Of a stretch of DNA of 64,000 bases, positions 50,701 through 59,036 are shown piece after piece. Within the stretch, counting starts at the first letter, position 1, and each line of letters begins with the position of its first letter. The DNA is taken from assembly GCF_014651035.1 (NCBI RefSeq), contig NZ_BMWC01000015.1:1-64000 (forward strand), given 5' to 3'. The translations under genes were made by a program, and so were the position numbers. Source of the DNA: Streptomyces lomondensis. Its GTDB lineage: Bacteria > Actinomycetota > Actinomycetes > Streptomycetales > Streptomycetaceae. The notes below the pieces were generated by a model that searched no databases, was not told where the DNA came from, and saw only the letters and a program-made list of their open reading frames with translations.

Positions 50701-52823
50701 GCCGGGAACTCCGAGACGGCGTCCCGCCCCTGCGACACCAACTCCCAGAGATCCTCGGGGGAGTCGACGTCACCCGGATAGCGGCAGGCCATGGCGACGA
50801 TCACGACGGGATCGTCCTCGGGAGACCGGACCTGCCCGCCGCTCGGCCGTGGGCCGCCCGCGGGCTCCGCCTCGAAGAGCGCGACGCGCAGGAACCGGGC
50901 CACCTCCTCCGGCGTCGGATGGTCGAAGACCAGCGTCGACGGCAGGCTCAGCCCGGTCAGCGCACCGAGCCGGTCCACCAGCTCGACCGCGCCGACGGAC
51001 GTCATGCCGAGATCGGCGAAGGGACTGTCCGCGCCGGGCGGAGCGTCCGGAGCGAGCCGGCACACCTCGGCCGTCTCGGCGAGCACCGACGCGCGTAACG
51101 CGCGCTGCCGGTCGTCGGGGGAGAGGGACGCGAGCCGCTCGCGCAGGGCGGCGGGCGCGGTGCCGGCCGGGCCGGAGGCGGCCGGAACTGGGACGGAGGC
51201 GGTCGGAGCCGCGAGAGAGGCGGTCGGTGCCGCGAGAGAGGCGGCCGGAGCCGCTGCGGAGGCGGTCGGCACCGGGACGGCCAGCTCGTGCCGGGCGATC
51301 TTGCCGGAGGCGGTGCGCGGCACGGCGGCGATCTCCCGGATTTCGGCCGGCACCTTGTAGTCGGCCAGGAGGGTCCGGCACTCGGCGAGCACCCGCCGGG
51401 CGTCCACCCCGTCCGGACCCGGTACGACGTACGCCACCGGCACCTCGCCGAGCACGTCGTGCGGCACGCCCACGACCACGGCGTCGGACACGCCGGGACA
51501 CCGCAGCAGGGCCTGCTCGATCTCCGTCGGGTGGATGTTCTCGCCGCCCCGGATGATCAGCTCACTGACCCGGCCGGTGAGTGTCAGATGGCCGTGCTCG
51601 ACGCGGCGGCCGAGGTCCCCGGTGCGGTACCAGCCGTCCCGCAGCGCGGCGGCCGTCGCCTCGGGCTGCTCGTGGTAGCCGGTCATCAGGCCCGGCGAGC
51701 GCACCCAGACCTCGCCCTCGGCGCCGTCCGGGACGTCCTCGCCGCTCCCCGGATCGACGATCCGTACGTCGACGCCCGGGACGGGCGGACCGCAGGAACC
51801 CTCGACCCGGGTCCCTGGGGGACGGTTGGCCGTGATCATGCCGCAGGTCTCGGTGCTGCCGTAGGCGTCGAGCAGCGGTGCGCCCAGGGTCTCCTCCACG
51901 GCCGCGCGCAGCGCGGGACCACTCGGCGCACCCGCCACGACGCACATCCGCAGCGCCGGCGGGGCGTCACCGGCCGCGTCGACCAGCCGGTGGTACGTCG
52001 CGGGCACGCCGGCCAGCATGGTGAAGGGACCGCCGAGTCCCTCGTACGCCGTGAGCAGTTCCCGCCGCAGACCGCCCGGCGCCGGGAACTCCCCGGCGAT
52101 CCGGGCGCTCGCGCCCACGGCCGTCACGCCCAGGATCGCCAGCGAGTGGCTGAAGCTGTGGAACAGCGGAAGCGGCCACAGCAGCCGGTCCTCGCAGGAG
52201 AGACCGAAGAGCGGGGCGTAGCAGGCGGCCACGGACCACAGCGCGGCCCGCTGCGTGGACAGCACGCCCTTGGGCCGGCTGGTGGTGCCGGAGGTGTAGA
52301 GCATCCAGGCCGGATCGTCGAGGTCGAGCGTGTCGATCTGGGCGGCCCCGTCGCTCCCGGTCCCGTCGCTCTCGGCCGCTCGCTCGAACAGCTGAACGCC
52401 CTCCGGGACGGGTCCGGTCCCGGCGACCAGGACGCCCAGGCGGTCGTACGGCGGTCCCAGGCGCCGCAGTTGTGCCAGGCGCGGGGCGTCGGTGATGACG
52501 AAGGCGGCGCCGCTGTCCAGGAGGAAGTGGACCAGCTCGGCGTCGGAGGACCGCGGATCGAGCGGGACCCCGACCATCCCGGCCCGCAGCACGGCGAGGC
52601 AGCTCTCCACCGTCTCCACCCGGTTGCCGAGGCAGATCGCGACGCGGTCGCCGCGGCGGAGTCCCGTCCGGGTGAGGTACGCCGCCAGCCCGCGTGTGCG
52701 GCGCTCCAGCTCGCCGTAGGTCACGCCGCGCGAGGAGTCGGCGTACGCGACCCGTTCCGGCGCCGACTCGGCGTGCCCCTTCAACAGTCCCGCCACCGGC
52801 CGGACCAACTCGTCACGCACCAT
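44757..52823 (-). CDS. single-gene type I polyketide synthase: AMP-ligase-ACP-KS-AT-DH-KR-ACP-TE
   Basis: A 2688-aa megasynthase. Order: acyl/aryl-AMP ligase (YTSGTTSRPKG ~176, DAYGSTETCG ~320, GWYRTGDLG ~397, catalytic Lys in ASGKIARHEL ~505); repeat linker (~515-555); ACP (GMTSVGAV, Ser ~609); KS (DTACSSS ~843, EAHGTGTRLGD, KSNLGHT); AT (GHSVGE ~1290; HAFHS suggests malonyl-CoA); DH (HVVAGRVIVP ~1591); KR (GGTGALGAALA ~2024, LDD-like AGVLDDGVL, B-type); ACP (GFDSLTAV ~2328); TE (~2440-2680). No ER. The TE elbow is GRCAGG, with Cys (~2534) in place of Ser. It would load a carboxylic acid, extend it with malonate, reduce and dehydrate, and release an alpha,beta-unsaturated or longer (if iterative) product. 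It stands alone without other biosynthetic genes. Confidence 0.9.
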   Translation of the reverse strand: MVRDELVRPVAGLLKGHAESAPERVAYADSSRGVTYGELERRTRGLAAYLTRTGLRRGDRVAICLGNRVETVESCLAVLRAGMVGVPLDPRSSDAELVHFLLDSGAAFVITDAPRLAQLRRLGPPYDRLGVLVAGTGPVPEGVQLFERAAESDGTGSDGAAQIDTLDLDDPAWMLYTSGTTSRPKGVLSTQRAALWSVAACYAPLFGLSCEDRLLWPLPLFHSFSHSLAILGVTAVGASARIAGEFPAPGGLRRELLTAYEGLGGPFTMLAGVPATYHRLVDAAGDAPPALRMCVVAGAPSGPALRAAVEETLGAPLLDAYGSTETCGMITANRPPGTRVEGSCGPPVPGVDVRIVDPGSGEDVPDGAEGEVWVRSPGLMTGYHEQPEATAAALRDGWYRTGDLGRRVEHGHLTLTGRVSELIIRGGENIHPTEIEQALLRCPGVSDAVVVGVPHDVLGEVPVAYVVPGPDGVDARRVLAECRTLLADYKVPAEIREIAAVPRTASGKIARHELAVPVPTASAAAPAASLAAPTASLAAPTASVPVPAASGPAGTAPAALRERLASLSPDDRQRALRASVLAETAEVCRLAPDAPPGADSPFADLGMTSVGAVELVDRLGALTGLSLPSTLVFDHPTPEEVARFLRVALFEAEPAGGPRPSGGQVRSPEDDPVVIVAMACRYPGDVDSPEDLWELVSQGRDAVSEFPADRGWDLDALYDPDPDTIGTSYTRHGGFLHRAAEFDAGLFGISPREALAMDPQQRLLLETSWEVWERAGIDPASVRESDTGVFVGVMYGDYATRLTRPHELEAHLGLGSTGSVASGRLSYVYGLRGPAVTVDTACSSSLVALHWAARALRSGECALALAGGVTVMATPKPFLVFSRQRGLSPDGRCRPFSAAADGTAWGEGVGLVLLERLSDARRNGHPVLAVLRGSAVNSDGASNGLTAPHGPAQQRLIRQALADAGLRAGDVDAVEAHGTGTRLGDPIEAQGLLSTYGQGREQPLWLGSVKSNLGHTQAAAGVAGVIKMVQAMRHGELPRTLHADSPSPHVDWSSGRVELLTAPRPWPAAGRPRRAGVSAFGIGGTNAHVILEEAPPETAASPEPASALPVPWLLSAADETALRAQARRLAAEVSKRPGLRPADIGCSLAVSRGALAHRALVPSGDRTRMLERLRALASGRNAPGVVRGVADPEIRTAFLFTGQGAQRPRMGAGLRAPFPVFAAAFDEVCRHLDDRLPQPLSPVLSAEPGSPEAALLDRTDFTQAGLFAFEVALFRLLESWGVRADRLVGHSVGELAAAHVAGVLDLPDAAALVAARGRLMQALPVGGAMVALDATEEEVLAVLVELGAPVSIASVNGPRSVVVSGAEKAVLAVAAGFEADGRRAVRLRVAHAFHSPLVEPMLDEFRRVAGELTFRPPRIPIVSTVTGRPAEPADLCSPEYWARHARLPVRFADAVRRLADDGVPACLELGPGPVLTAAAADCLGDAAASGTVLTVATRGGTDEAETLLSAVARLHVAGAAVDWPAVYARSGARRVDLPTYAFQRQRYWLDEARPAAGTQALLGPAFPVPDTDRIVLTGLLSLGAHPWLADHVVAGRVIVPATMFVEMAVRAGDAVGCGAVDELVMLSPLALPGAAGVRVQVVVGARDDSGRRPVDIYSRPEESAEEVPWIRNASGQLGRIPAAEDEPAPWPPQDAEAVDLTGAYAALADAGLAYGPAFQGVGAVWRRGEDVFAEVRLPAPQTSEAGRFGLHPALFDAASHAPLLAAPADGGAIRVPFAWSGVRLYASGATHLRVRVTRTGTDTVALTLTDPAGRLVAHVGSLTTRELPAVRADMTNDASGDVVRRALLRPEWAALDLSGDVNERAWAVRGPDELGLAAVLPGAGKPEFVAVTAVARATDSDPLVAVRELTGRVLATLQDLQDDPGAAGSRLVVVTRDATAPVPDLAGAAVWGLVRTAQSELPGRVVLVDVDGRPESLRMLPAAVATGESQLRVRDGQVTAPGLAAVRDVADAGASFGAGGTVLITGGTGALGAALARHLVAEHGVRHLLLTARRGPEAPGAEELRGELEELGARVGIVACDAADRAALAEVVRRCEPPLAAVVHAAGVLDDGVLDSLTPERMAAVLRPKADAAWNLHELTRDMGLSAFVLFSSVSGLLGRAGQGNYAAANSFLDALARRRAAEGLPALSLAWGPWEQAGGMAAGQSRDVLVPLSTRQGLALFDAAVRTTEPVLAPVLLDRAVLRSHGGQLPPPLRGIVRPKRPTASGSVGATGQMLEPGAWRARLDPLPASDRQAALVELLRADVAAVLGYPHADALPAGKSLTELGFDSLTAVQIRNRMSMALGLRLPVAVVFEHRTAEDLARHLLGLLPDVPAAAVAASETTDPAAAAAPGTTEAERPAHTLSSLFRKVRAAGHPLAAMHLLVTASWALPTFTAAQGRAHALPPIRRSPGRPGSGRPTIVYVPAYCPSLTSGGGDFPRFHRAFQDDLEILEFPHPGIGAGAAVPEDRAALARTQAENVLRHVGAGPFVIVGRCAGGNVAHLVAHRLERMGRAPSGLVLLDTYHITPGNSGKDWLLSLAAPPPQETGQPVFTGDDDSALAALGAYNRIFLGWDPEPLTTPTLLVRALRPTPAMAAAADSDDWRASWPSAQDVVDVPGDHLTMMRDHAETTASAVRAWIEARTAKAVQ
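51196..51270 (-). repeat. 21-bp tandem repeat in the PKS linker
   Basis: About three and a half units of a 21-bp sequence (GAGGCGGTCGGAGCCGCGAGA and variants) encode repeats of SLAAPTA. It forms the flexible Ala/Pro linker between the ligase and the first ACP. Confidence 0.7.
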
Positions 52824-53021
52824 GTCCCCCCGTCCTCCAAGTCCCTCACGGCACAGCGGAGTTGAGCCTACGCGGATCCGGCGCGCCGCCCCGGTGCCGC
52901 CCGGGGCCTGGCGGCCGCGTGCCCGGCTCGTGAGACACCGGTGAAAACCCTGTGGAAGCGGTGTCCGCGGGGGCGTTTATGCTGCACCGGACGATCACGC
53001 GGGACCAGGGGAGGGCGCGGC

Positions 53022-54008
53022 ATGTTCGGCAAGCTGTTCGGCAGGGGTGCGGAGAGACCGGTGGCGGATCCGCACGCCCTTCCCGTGCCGCGCAGGCAGA
53101 AGAACGGGACGTACACGCTGCGCGCACTCGGCGACACGCGGGTGCTCGCGCTGGTGGAGGCGGCCGACGCGGGGGACTGGGAGGCGGTCAAGGAGGCGCT
53201 GGCCCCCTTCGATCTCGGCCGCGACCACCAGGTCCTGGCCGAACTCGCCGACCTCGACGGCGTGCAGGACTGGATCGGCCGGGCCGTCGAGGAGGACAAG
53301 GAGCACCGGGCGACGGCCCTGCTGATATCCGGGACGCGCCACATCAGCTGGGGCTGGGAGGCGCGCACCGCCGCGCGTGCCGTGAACGTCACGCAGGAGC
53401 AGTGGCGGGTCTTCCACGAGCGGCTCCAGATCGCCGAGGAGCAGCTGCTCGAGGCCGCCGAGTTGCGGCCGGAGTGGGTCACGCCGTGGCGCCGCCTCCT
53501 CACCTCCGGCCGCGGCATGTCGCTGGGCCGCGCCGTCAACGAGACCCGGCTCGACGCCGCCCTGCGCCGCGATCCGCTGGACCTGGAGACCCATGTCGAG
53601 TGGGTGTCGCAGTTGCAGCCCCGGTGGGGCGGCGAACCGGGGCAGGCCCTGGCGTTCGCCCAGGCGGCGTTCGCCCGCGCCCCGGAGGGCCACCGCCTCG
53701 GCTGTGTGATCGCCATGGCGTACATCGAGGAGTGGGTCGAGGCGGACCGCGGGGACTACCTCGAAACCGACGAGATCCGGGCGCAGTTGCGGGAGGCGGC
53801 GGACTACAGCATCCTCCACCCGGCCTATGTGTGGCGCCCGGGCTGGCAGCAGGACTTCAACATGTTCGCCATGGCCCTGTCCCTGGCCGATGAGCGCCAC
53901 ACCGTCCGGCGCGTCTTCCAAACGCTGGACGGCGCCTACACCAAGTGGCCCTGGACCTACTTCGGGGACCCCGAGAAGCAGTTCGCACGCGCCCACCGCC
54001 GGGCCTGA
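53022..54008 (+). CDS. hypothetical protein, helical-repeat type (DUF4034-like)
   Basis: A 328-aa cytoplasmic protein. It is mostly alpha-helical with TPR-like rhythm (LALVEAADAGDWEAVKEALA, LQIAEEQLLEAAELRPEW, QALAFAQAAFARAPEG). It resembles actinobacterial DUF4034-type proteins with repeated Trp (HISWGWEAR, VTPWRRLL, TKWPWTYFGDP). Function unknown. It stands 78 bp before the Hsp90-like gene on the same strand, so a link to chaperone action is possible. GAGGG precedes the ATG. Confidence 0.7.
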   Translation: MFGKLFGRGAERPVADPHALPVPRRQKNGTYTLRALGDTRVLALVEAADAGDWEAVKEALAPFDLGRDHQVLAELADLDGVQDWIGRAVEEDKEHRATALLISGTRHISWGWEARTAARAVNVTQEQWRVFHERLQIAEEQLLEAAELRPEWVTPWRRLLTSGRGMSLGRAVNETRLDAALRRDPLDLETHVEWVSQLQPRWGGEPGQALAFAQAAFARAPEGHRLGCVIAMAYIEEWVEADRGDYLETDEIRAQLREAADYSILHPAYVWRPGWQQDFNMFAMALSLADERHTVRRVFQTLDGAYTKWPWTYFGDPEKQFARAHRRA

Positions 54009-54086
54009 GCGCCATCGCCTGAGCGGCCAGCGCCCGAGCACCCGAGCCCTCCCCGTCGCCCCTCCCTCCCAGCCCCGGACTGCCCG

Positions 54087-55943
54087 ATGACTCTGCCCGA
54101 CACCGCCGTGAACCCGGCCGGCGCCGACCGCACCTTCCAGGTGGATCTGCGCGGCCTCGTCGACCTCCTCTCCCACCACCTCTACTCCAGCCCCCGCGTC
54201 TACCTGCGCGAACTGATGCAGAACGCCGTGGACGCGCTGACCGCCCGCCGCGCCCTCGAACCGGCCGCCCCCGCCGACGCCTTCGGCGTCCGCCTGTACG
54301 CCGACGGCTCGGTGGTCCGCGTGGAGGACGACGGCGTCGGTCTCACCGAGGCCGATGTCCACAGCTTCCTCGCCACGATCGGCCGCAGCAGCAAGCGTGC
54401 CGACCGGATCGCCGAGCAGCGCGGCGACTTCATCGGCCAGTTCGGCATCGGCCTGCTCTCCTGCTTCCTGGTCGCGGACGAGATCCACGTCCTGAGCCGC
54501 TCCGCCCGCACCCCGGACGCGCCCGCCGTGGAGTGGCGGGGGCGCGGCGACGGCAGCTACACCGTCCGCACCCTGCCCGGCTCCGCCCGCCCCCGGCCCG
54601 GCACCACCGTCACGCTGACACCGCGCGCCGACGCGGGCGAGTGGACCCGCCCGGCGCAGGTGCACGCGCTGGCCCGCCACTTCGGCTCCCTGCTGCGCCA
54701 CCCGGTGACCTTCGACGACGGCACGGCCAGCTGCGATGCCCCAGGCGCGTCCGTCAACCCCGAGCCCGCCCCCTGGGCGCGCACCTACCCCACCCCGGGC
54801 GCCCGTTCCCGCGCCCTCGCCGCCTACGGCGAGGAGGTCTTCGGGTTCACGCCGCTGGACACCATCGAGCTGGACCTGCCGGCCGTTGGCCTCAAGGGCA
54901 TCGCGTGCGTGCTGCCCGAGACGGTGCCGGCCGGGCGCCGCCACGGCCACCGCGTGCACGTCAAGGGCATGCTGCTGTCCGAGCAGGCCGAGGAGATCCT
55001 GCCCGACTGGGCGTTCTTCGTCCGCTGCGTCGTCGACGCCGAGAGCCTGCGCCCGACGGCGTCCCGGGAGTCCCTGTACGAGGACGACACCCTCGCCGCC
55101 GTCCGCGACGCCCTCGCCGAGCGGCTGCGCGCCTGGATCGCCCGGGCCGCCGCCAGCGACCCGGACCTGCTCCACCGCTTCCTCCAGGCCCACCACCTGG
55201 CCGTGAAGTCCCTCGCCGTGCACGACGACGAGATCCTGCGGATGCTGCTGCCCTGGCTGCCGTTCGAGACCACCGACGGGCACTGCACCCTCGACGAGTT
55301 CGCGCGCACCCACCGCACCGTGCTGGTGACGTCGACCGTGGAGGAGTTCCGCCAGGTCGCGGCGATCGCCTCGGCCGCCGGACTCGGCGTCGTCAACGGC
55401 GGCTACACCTACGACCGCGAACTGGTCCACCGCCTGCCCGAGGTCAGGCCCGAGACCGCCGTCGCCGACCTCGACCCGGCGACCCTCACCGCCCACCTCG
55501 ACCCCGTCGACCGCGAGACGGAACTCGCCGCCGCGGCCTACCTCGCCCAGGCCCGCGACGCCCTCGCCGTCTTCGACTGCGACGTCGCGCTGCGCACCTT
55601 CCAGCCCGCCTCCGCCCCCGCCCTCCTCGTCGACAGCCGCGAGGCCCGGCACGAGCGCACCCGCTCCCAGCTCGCCCGCGAGCAGGAGGGCGGCCTGTGG
55701 GGCGACATCCTCGGCGCCCTGCGCCAGGAGGCCCCGCGGGCCCAGCTGATCCTCAACCAGCTCAACCCGCTGGTGCGCACCGCCGTCACCATCGACGAGC
55801 CCGAGCTGGCCCGCACCAGCGCCGAAGCCCTCTACGGACAGGCCGCGATGCTGTCCCGCCGCCCGCTGAGGCCCGCCGAGTCGAGCCTCATCAACCGCTC
55901 CTTCCTCGACCTCCTCGCCCACGCCCTCCGCAAGGACAGCTGA
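54087..55943 (+). CDS. Hsp90-family (HtpG-like) chaperone
   Basis: A 618-aa GHKL ATPase chaperone. N-terminal motifs: YLRELMQNAVDALTARRAL (ATP-binding Asn and catalytic Glu), VRVEDDGVGLTEADV (DxGxG), GQFGIGLLSCFLVADE (lid glycines). The middle domain keeps ASRESLYEDD, which includes an Arg that could reach the ATP phosphate. Length matches HtpG, but the sequence is divergent, so it may be a specialised paralogue rather than the housekeeping copy. Two bases separate its stop from the TPR-like gene, which suggests that product is a partner. Confidence 0.88.
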   Translation: MTLPDTAVNPAGADRTFQVDLRGLVDLLSHHLYSSPRVYLRELMQNAVDALTARRALEPAAPADAFGVRLYADGSVVRVEDDGVGLTEADVHSFLATIGRSSKRADRIAEQRGDFIGQFGIGLLSCFLVADEIHVLSRSARTPDAPAVEWRGRGDGSYTVRTLPGSARPRPGTTVTLTPRADAGEWTRPAQVHALARHFGSLLRHPVTFDDGTASCDAPGASVNPEPAPWARTYPTPGARSRALAAYGEEVFGFTPLDTIELDLPAVGLKGIACVLPETVPAGRRHGHRVHVKGMLLSEQAEEILPDWAFFVRCVVDAESLRPTASRESLYEDDTLAAVRDALAERLRAWIARAAASDPDLLHRFLQAHHLAVKSLAVHDDEILRMLLPWLPFETTDGHCTLDEFARTHRTVLVTSTVEEFRQVAAIASAAGLGVVNGGYTYDRELVHRLPEVRPETAVADLDPATLTAHLDPVDRETELAAAAYLAQARDALAVFDCDVALRTFQPASAPALLVDSREARHERTRSQLAREQEGGLWGDILGALRQEAPRAQLILNQLNPLVRTAVTIDEPELARTSAEALYGQAAMLSRRPLRPAESSLINRSFLDLLAHALRKDS

Positions 55944-55945
55944 CG

Positions 55946-58894
55946 ATGCCGACGACCGCACCCCAGACCATCGACGAGCTGTACCAGGCGCTCCAGGAGA
56001 ACCAACAGCGCCCCTACGGCCGCGCCCGCACCGTCATCGCCGAGGAACTCGTCGACGCCGCCGAGCAGTTCGCGCAGCCCCTGCCGCTCGTCCGCACGCT
56101 CCTCGAACTCCAGGAGGCGTACACCTACGGCTCCGAACCCCGCAAGTCGCCCGTCGTCTTCGCGCGCCTGCTCACCCTCTTCGACGAGCAGCCCGACGTC
56201 TTCACCGAGAATCTGCGGCACCTGCTGTTCTGGCGGTTCAAGTGGGTGGCCAACGCCCTGCGCCAGCTGCCCGAGATACCGCTGCCCAGCCTGCGCCAGT
56301 GGCTGACGGAGATGCGCGACCGCTACGAGAAGGAGGGGCTCGGCCTCCAGCCCTACTACGGGCAGGCGTACCAGCTCGCCGCCCACGTCGGGGAGGACAC
56401 CACCCTCGCCTACGAGCTGTGGGCGGGCCGCACCCGCACCCGGCTCAGCGACTGCGAGGCGTGCGAGACCTGCCAGCGGGCCCTGTACCACCTCGCGGCG
56501 GGCGACGACGAGCGGGCGCTGCGCGCCTGGGAGCCCGTCCTGGCCGGCCAGGAGTCCTGCCAGGAGGAGCCGGCCCGTTCCGTCTCGTACGCGCTGCTGC
56601 CCCTGCTGCGCACCGGCCGCACCGACCGGGCGCGCGAACTGCACCTCGCCGGCTACCGCGGCTGCCGCCGCAACCCGTCGATGTCCGGGGAGGTCGGCCG
56701 GCACCTGGAATTCTGCGCGCTGACCGGCAACGAGGCACGCGGCCTGGAACTGCTCGCCGAGAACCGGAGCCTGTTCGACGAGGTCGACTCGCCGCTGGAC
56801 CAGCTCGACTTCCTCACCGGCGTGGAGGTCCTCCTCCAGCGCGTCGAGGGGCTCGGCCACGGCGAACTGCCCGCCGCCGGATACGCGGGCCGCACCTGGA
56901 CGGCGGCCGCCCTGCGCGCCGAGGTGCAGGGCCGCGCCGACGACCTCGCCGCCCGCTTCGACGCCCGCAACGGCACCACCGCCCACACCGACCGCCGCCG
57001 GGCCCGCCTCGACCGCGCCCCGCTCCTGGACACGCTGGAGCTGACCCTGCGCCCCCGCGCACTCGACGACGTCGCCCCGGCCGCCCCGGTCGCCGCGCCC
57101 GCCGCCCGCACGGCCACCGCCGTCCCCGAGTCGCTGCCCGAACTCATCGTTCGTACAAGGGAGTTGGAGGAGCAGGGGCATCCGGACGCACGGGCCTGCT
57201 GGGCGCGGCTGCGCACGCTCGTCACCGCCCGCGGCTACACCCACCCCGACGACCCGGCCGTCGGCCCGCTCGTGCAACTGCGCGCGGACCTGCTGGCCGA
57301 CGAGGCGAGCCGGGCGGGCGACAGGGACGAGTTCGCCGACTGCGCCGCCCTCTACGAGGAGGCCGCGGCCCTGTACGACGACGCCGGCCTGCCCGGTCAT
57401 GCCGCGGTCGCCCGCGCCGGCGCCCTGTTCGCCACCGCCGAAATCCCCGCCGAGGGCCCCGCCGGGGACGCGGAGCGGGCCGAGGCGAGGGCCGCCGCGC
57501 TGACCGCCGCCCACGCTGCCATGGTCCGCCTGCAGGAGGAGACGCCCGGCCTCGCTCCGCAGCAGGAGTCCCGCCTGCTGCGGATGCGGGCGACCGTGCT
57601 CGGCCTGCGCCTGCAGACCTCGGGGAGCGAGGAGCACGCCGCCGCGGCCTTCGCCGAGGTGGACCTGCTGCACGCCTTCGCCACCCGGCACGACATCGCC
57701 GGGCAGATCTCCGGCGCCCTGCTGCTGCGGGCCGGCGCATACGCCATCTCCGGCGACCTGCCGACCGCCGTCACCGAGATCGACGCCCTCCTCGACCGGC
57801 TGAACACGCACGGCCCCGCCTGGCACCTGCCCCGTACGCTCGGCCTGCGCGCCCGGCTCCAGCTCGGCCTCCGGGACGCGCAGGCCGCGCACGCGAACCT
57901 GACCGAGGCCCTGCGGCTGGCCGCCGACTGGCCGGCCGGCACGGTCGGCACCGCCCGCCTCCACGGCGAACTCGCCGAGGTCTGCATGCACCTGGGCCGC
58001 CCCGACGAGGCACTGCGGCACCTGACACGCTCGGCGGAGCTGGACCTTCGCCACGGCAGCCGCACGGACGCGTACTGCGCCTACAGCAACGCGGCCCAGC
58101 TCAGCCTCGACCTGGGCCGCGTCGAGGACAGCATCGCCCTGCTCGACTCCCTGCTGGCCGAACCGGACGTCACCGCCGGAGAGCTGGACGACCGGCTCGT
58201 CGCCCAGCTGCGCCTGACCCGCGCCCGGGCGCTGCACGCGGGGGAGGACCTCAAGGCCGCCACGGCCGAGTTCGTCGCCCTCGCGGCCGAGTCGGCCGGC
58301 TGGGACGACGACCCGGGCAGCCACGCCATGATCGCCGCCGAGACGGCCGTACTCCTCGGCGAGTCCGGCGAGTTCGGCCGCGCCCGCGAGGCCGCGGACC
58401 AGGCGCTCGCCGCCCACGCCCGGGAACCGCGCTACGAGCACCTGAGCAACTCCCTGCGGGAACTCGCCCGCCTCCAGGCGCAGCAGCAGGGGCCCGACGG
58501 ACTGGCCGGCGCCCGCGCCTACCTCGCCGACGCGGCCCGGATCGCGGACGAGGCGCGCGCCGCCGGGTACGAGGCCCGCGGCCGCTCCCTCGACACAGCC
58601 CTGGCCTACGAGCACGGGCGGGTCAACGCTTACGCGGGCGCGTACGAGGACGCCCTGGCCGCCCTGGACCAGGCCCTCGCCCTGCTCGGCGAGCCGGGAC
58701 CGGACCAGGACCATGCCGGGGAGTGGGCCGAGTGCGTCCGCCTCGCGGGTGCCGTGCAGGGCATCTACCTGGAGCGCCCCGACCCCGCCCTCACCCGCCT
58801 CGACGCGGCGGTCTCCCGCCTGACCGCCCTGGGCCACACCGAGGAGACCGAGCCGCTGGTCTCCCTGGCGGCCCGGCTGCGCGACGAGGAGTGA
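55946..58894 (+). CDS. large TPR-like repeat protein coupled to the Hsp90 gene
   Basis: A 982-aa soluble helical-repeat protein. TPR-type helix pairs recur in the C-terminal half (ALTEALRLAADWPAG, HLGRPDEALRHLTRSAELDL, LDLGRVEDSIALLDSLLAE, ALAALDQALALLGE). The N-terminal half has its own Trp- and Cys-containing helices (RLSDCEACETCQRALYHLAA; CxxCxxC could bind metal). Eukaryotic Hsp90 uses TPR co-chaperones. Here a TPR protein is encoded 2 bp downstream of an Hsp90-like gene, so a co-chaperone or substrate-receptor role is inferred. Confidence 0.82.
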   Translation: MPTTAPQTIDELYQALQENQQRPYGRARTVIAEELVDAAEQFAQPLPLVRTLLELQEAYTYGSEPRKSPVVFARLLTLFDEQPDVFTENLRHLLFWRFKWVANALRQLPEIPLPSLRQWLTEMRDRYEKEGLGLQPYYGQAYQLAAHVGEDTTLAYELWAGRTRTRLSDCEACETCQRALYHLAAGDDERALRAWEPVLAGQESCQEEPARSVSYALLPLLRTGRTDRARELHLAGYRGCRRNPSMSGEVGRHLEFCALTGNEARGLELLAENRSLFDEVDSPLDQLDFLTGVEVLLQRVEGLGHGELPAAGYAGRTWTAAALRAEVQGRADDLAARFDARNGTTAHTDRRRARLDRAPLLDTLELTLRPRALDDVAPAAPVAAPAARTATAVPESLPELIVRTRELEEQGHPDARACWARLRTLVTARGYTHPDDPAVGPLVQLRADLLADEASRAGDRDEFADCAALYEEAAALYDDAGLPGHAAVARAGALFATAEIPAEGPAGDAERAEARAAALTAAHAAMVRLQEETPGLAPQQESRLLRMRATVLGLRLQTSGSEEHAAAAFAEVDLLHAFATRHDIAGQISGALLLRAGAYAISGDLPTAVTEIDALLDRLNTHGPAWHLPRTLGLRARLQLGLRDAQAAHANLTEALRLAADWPAGTVGTARLHGELAEVCMHLGRPDEALRHLTRSAELDLRHGSRTDAYCAYSNAAQLSLDLGRVEDSIALLDSLLAEPDVTAGELDDRLVAQLRLTRARALHAGEDLKAATAEFVALAAESAGWDDDPGSHAMIAAETAVLLGESGEFGRAREAADQALAAHAREPRYEHLSNSLRELARLQAQQQGPDGLAGARAYLADAARIADEARAAGYEARGRSLDTALAYEHGRVNAYAGAYEDALAALDQALALLGEPGPDQDHAGEWAECVRLAGAVQGIYLERPDPALTRLDAAVSRLTALGHTEETEPLVSLAARLRDEE

Positions 58895-59036
58895 CACGGC
58901 GACCGGCCCCGCGCCGCCGCCCGGAACTGCCGAACGGGGGACGGCGCCGGGGCCGTGTGGCGAGGACGAGGTCGCACGGGAAGGTTCACGGGGCAACCGG
59001 ACAGGGAGCAGCCGTAACGACAAGGGAGCGTCCGCC

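Noticed and set aside
52995..55961. Very long minus-strand frame (988 aa) opposite the hypothetical and Hsp90-like genes
   Set aside because: Composition is the Gly/Val/Arg-rich antisense pattern of high-GC DNA. The opposite strand encodes clear Hsp90 motifs.
54533..58894. 1453-aa plus-strand frame across the Hsp90-like and TPR genes
   Set aside because: An Arg/Pro-rich out-of-frame shadow; its last two thirds are in frame with the real TPR gene, which starts at 55946 after a normal intergenic gap.
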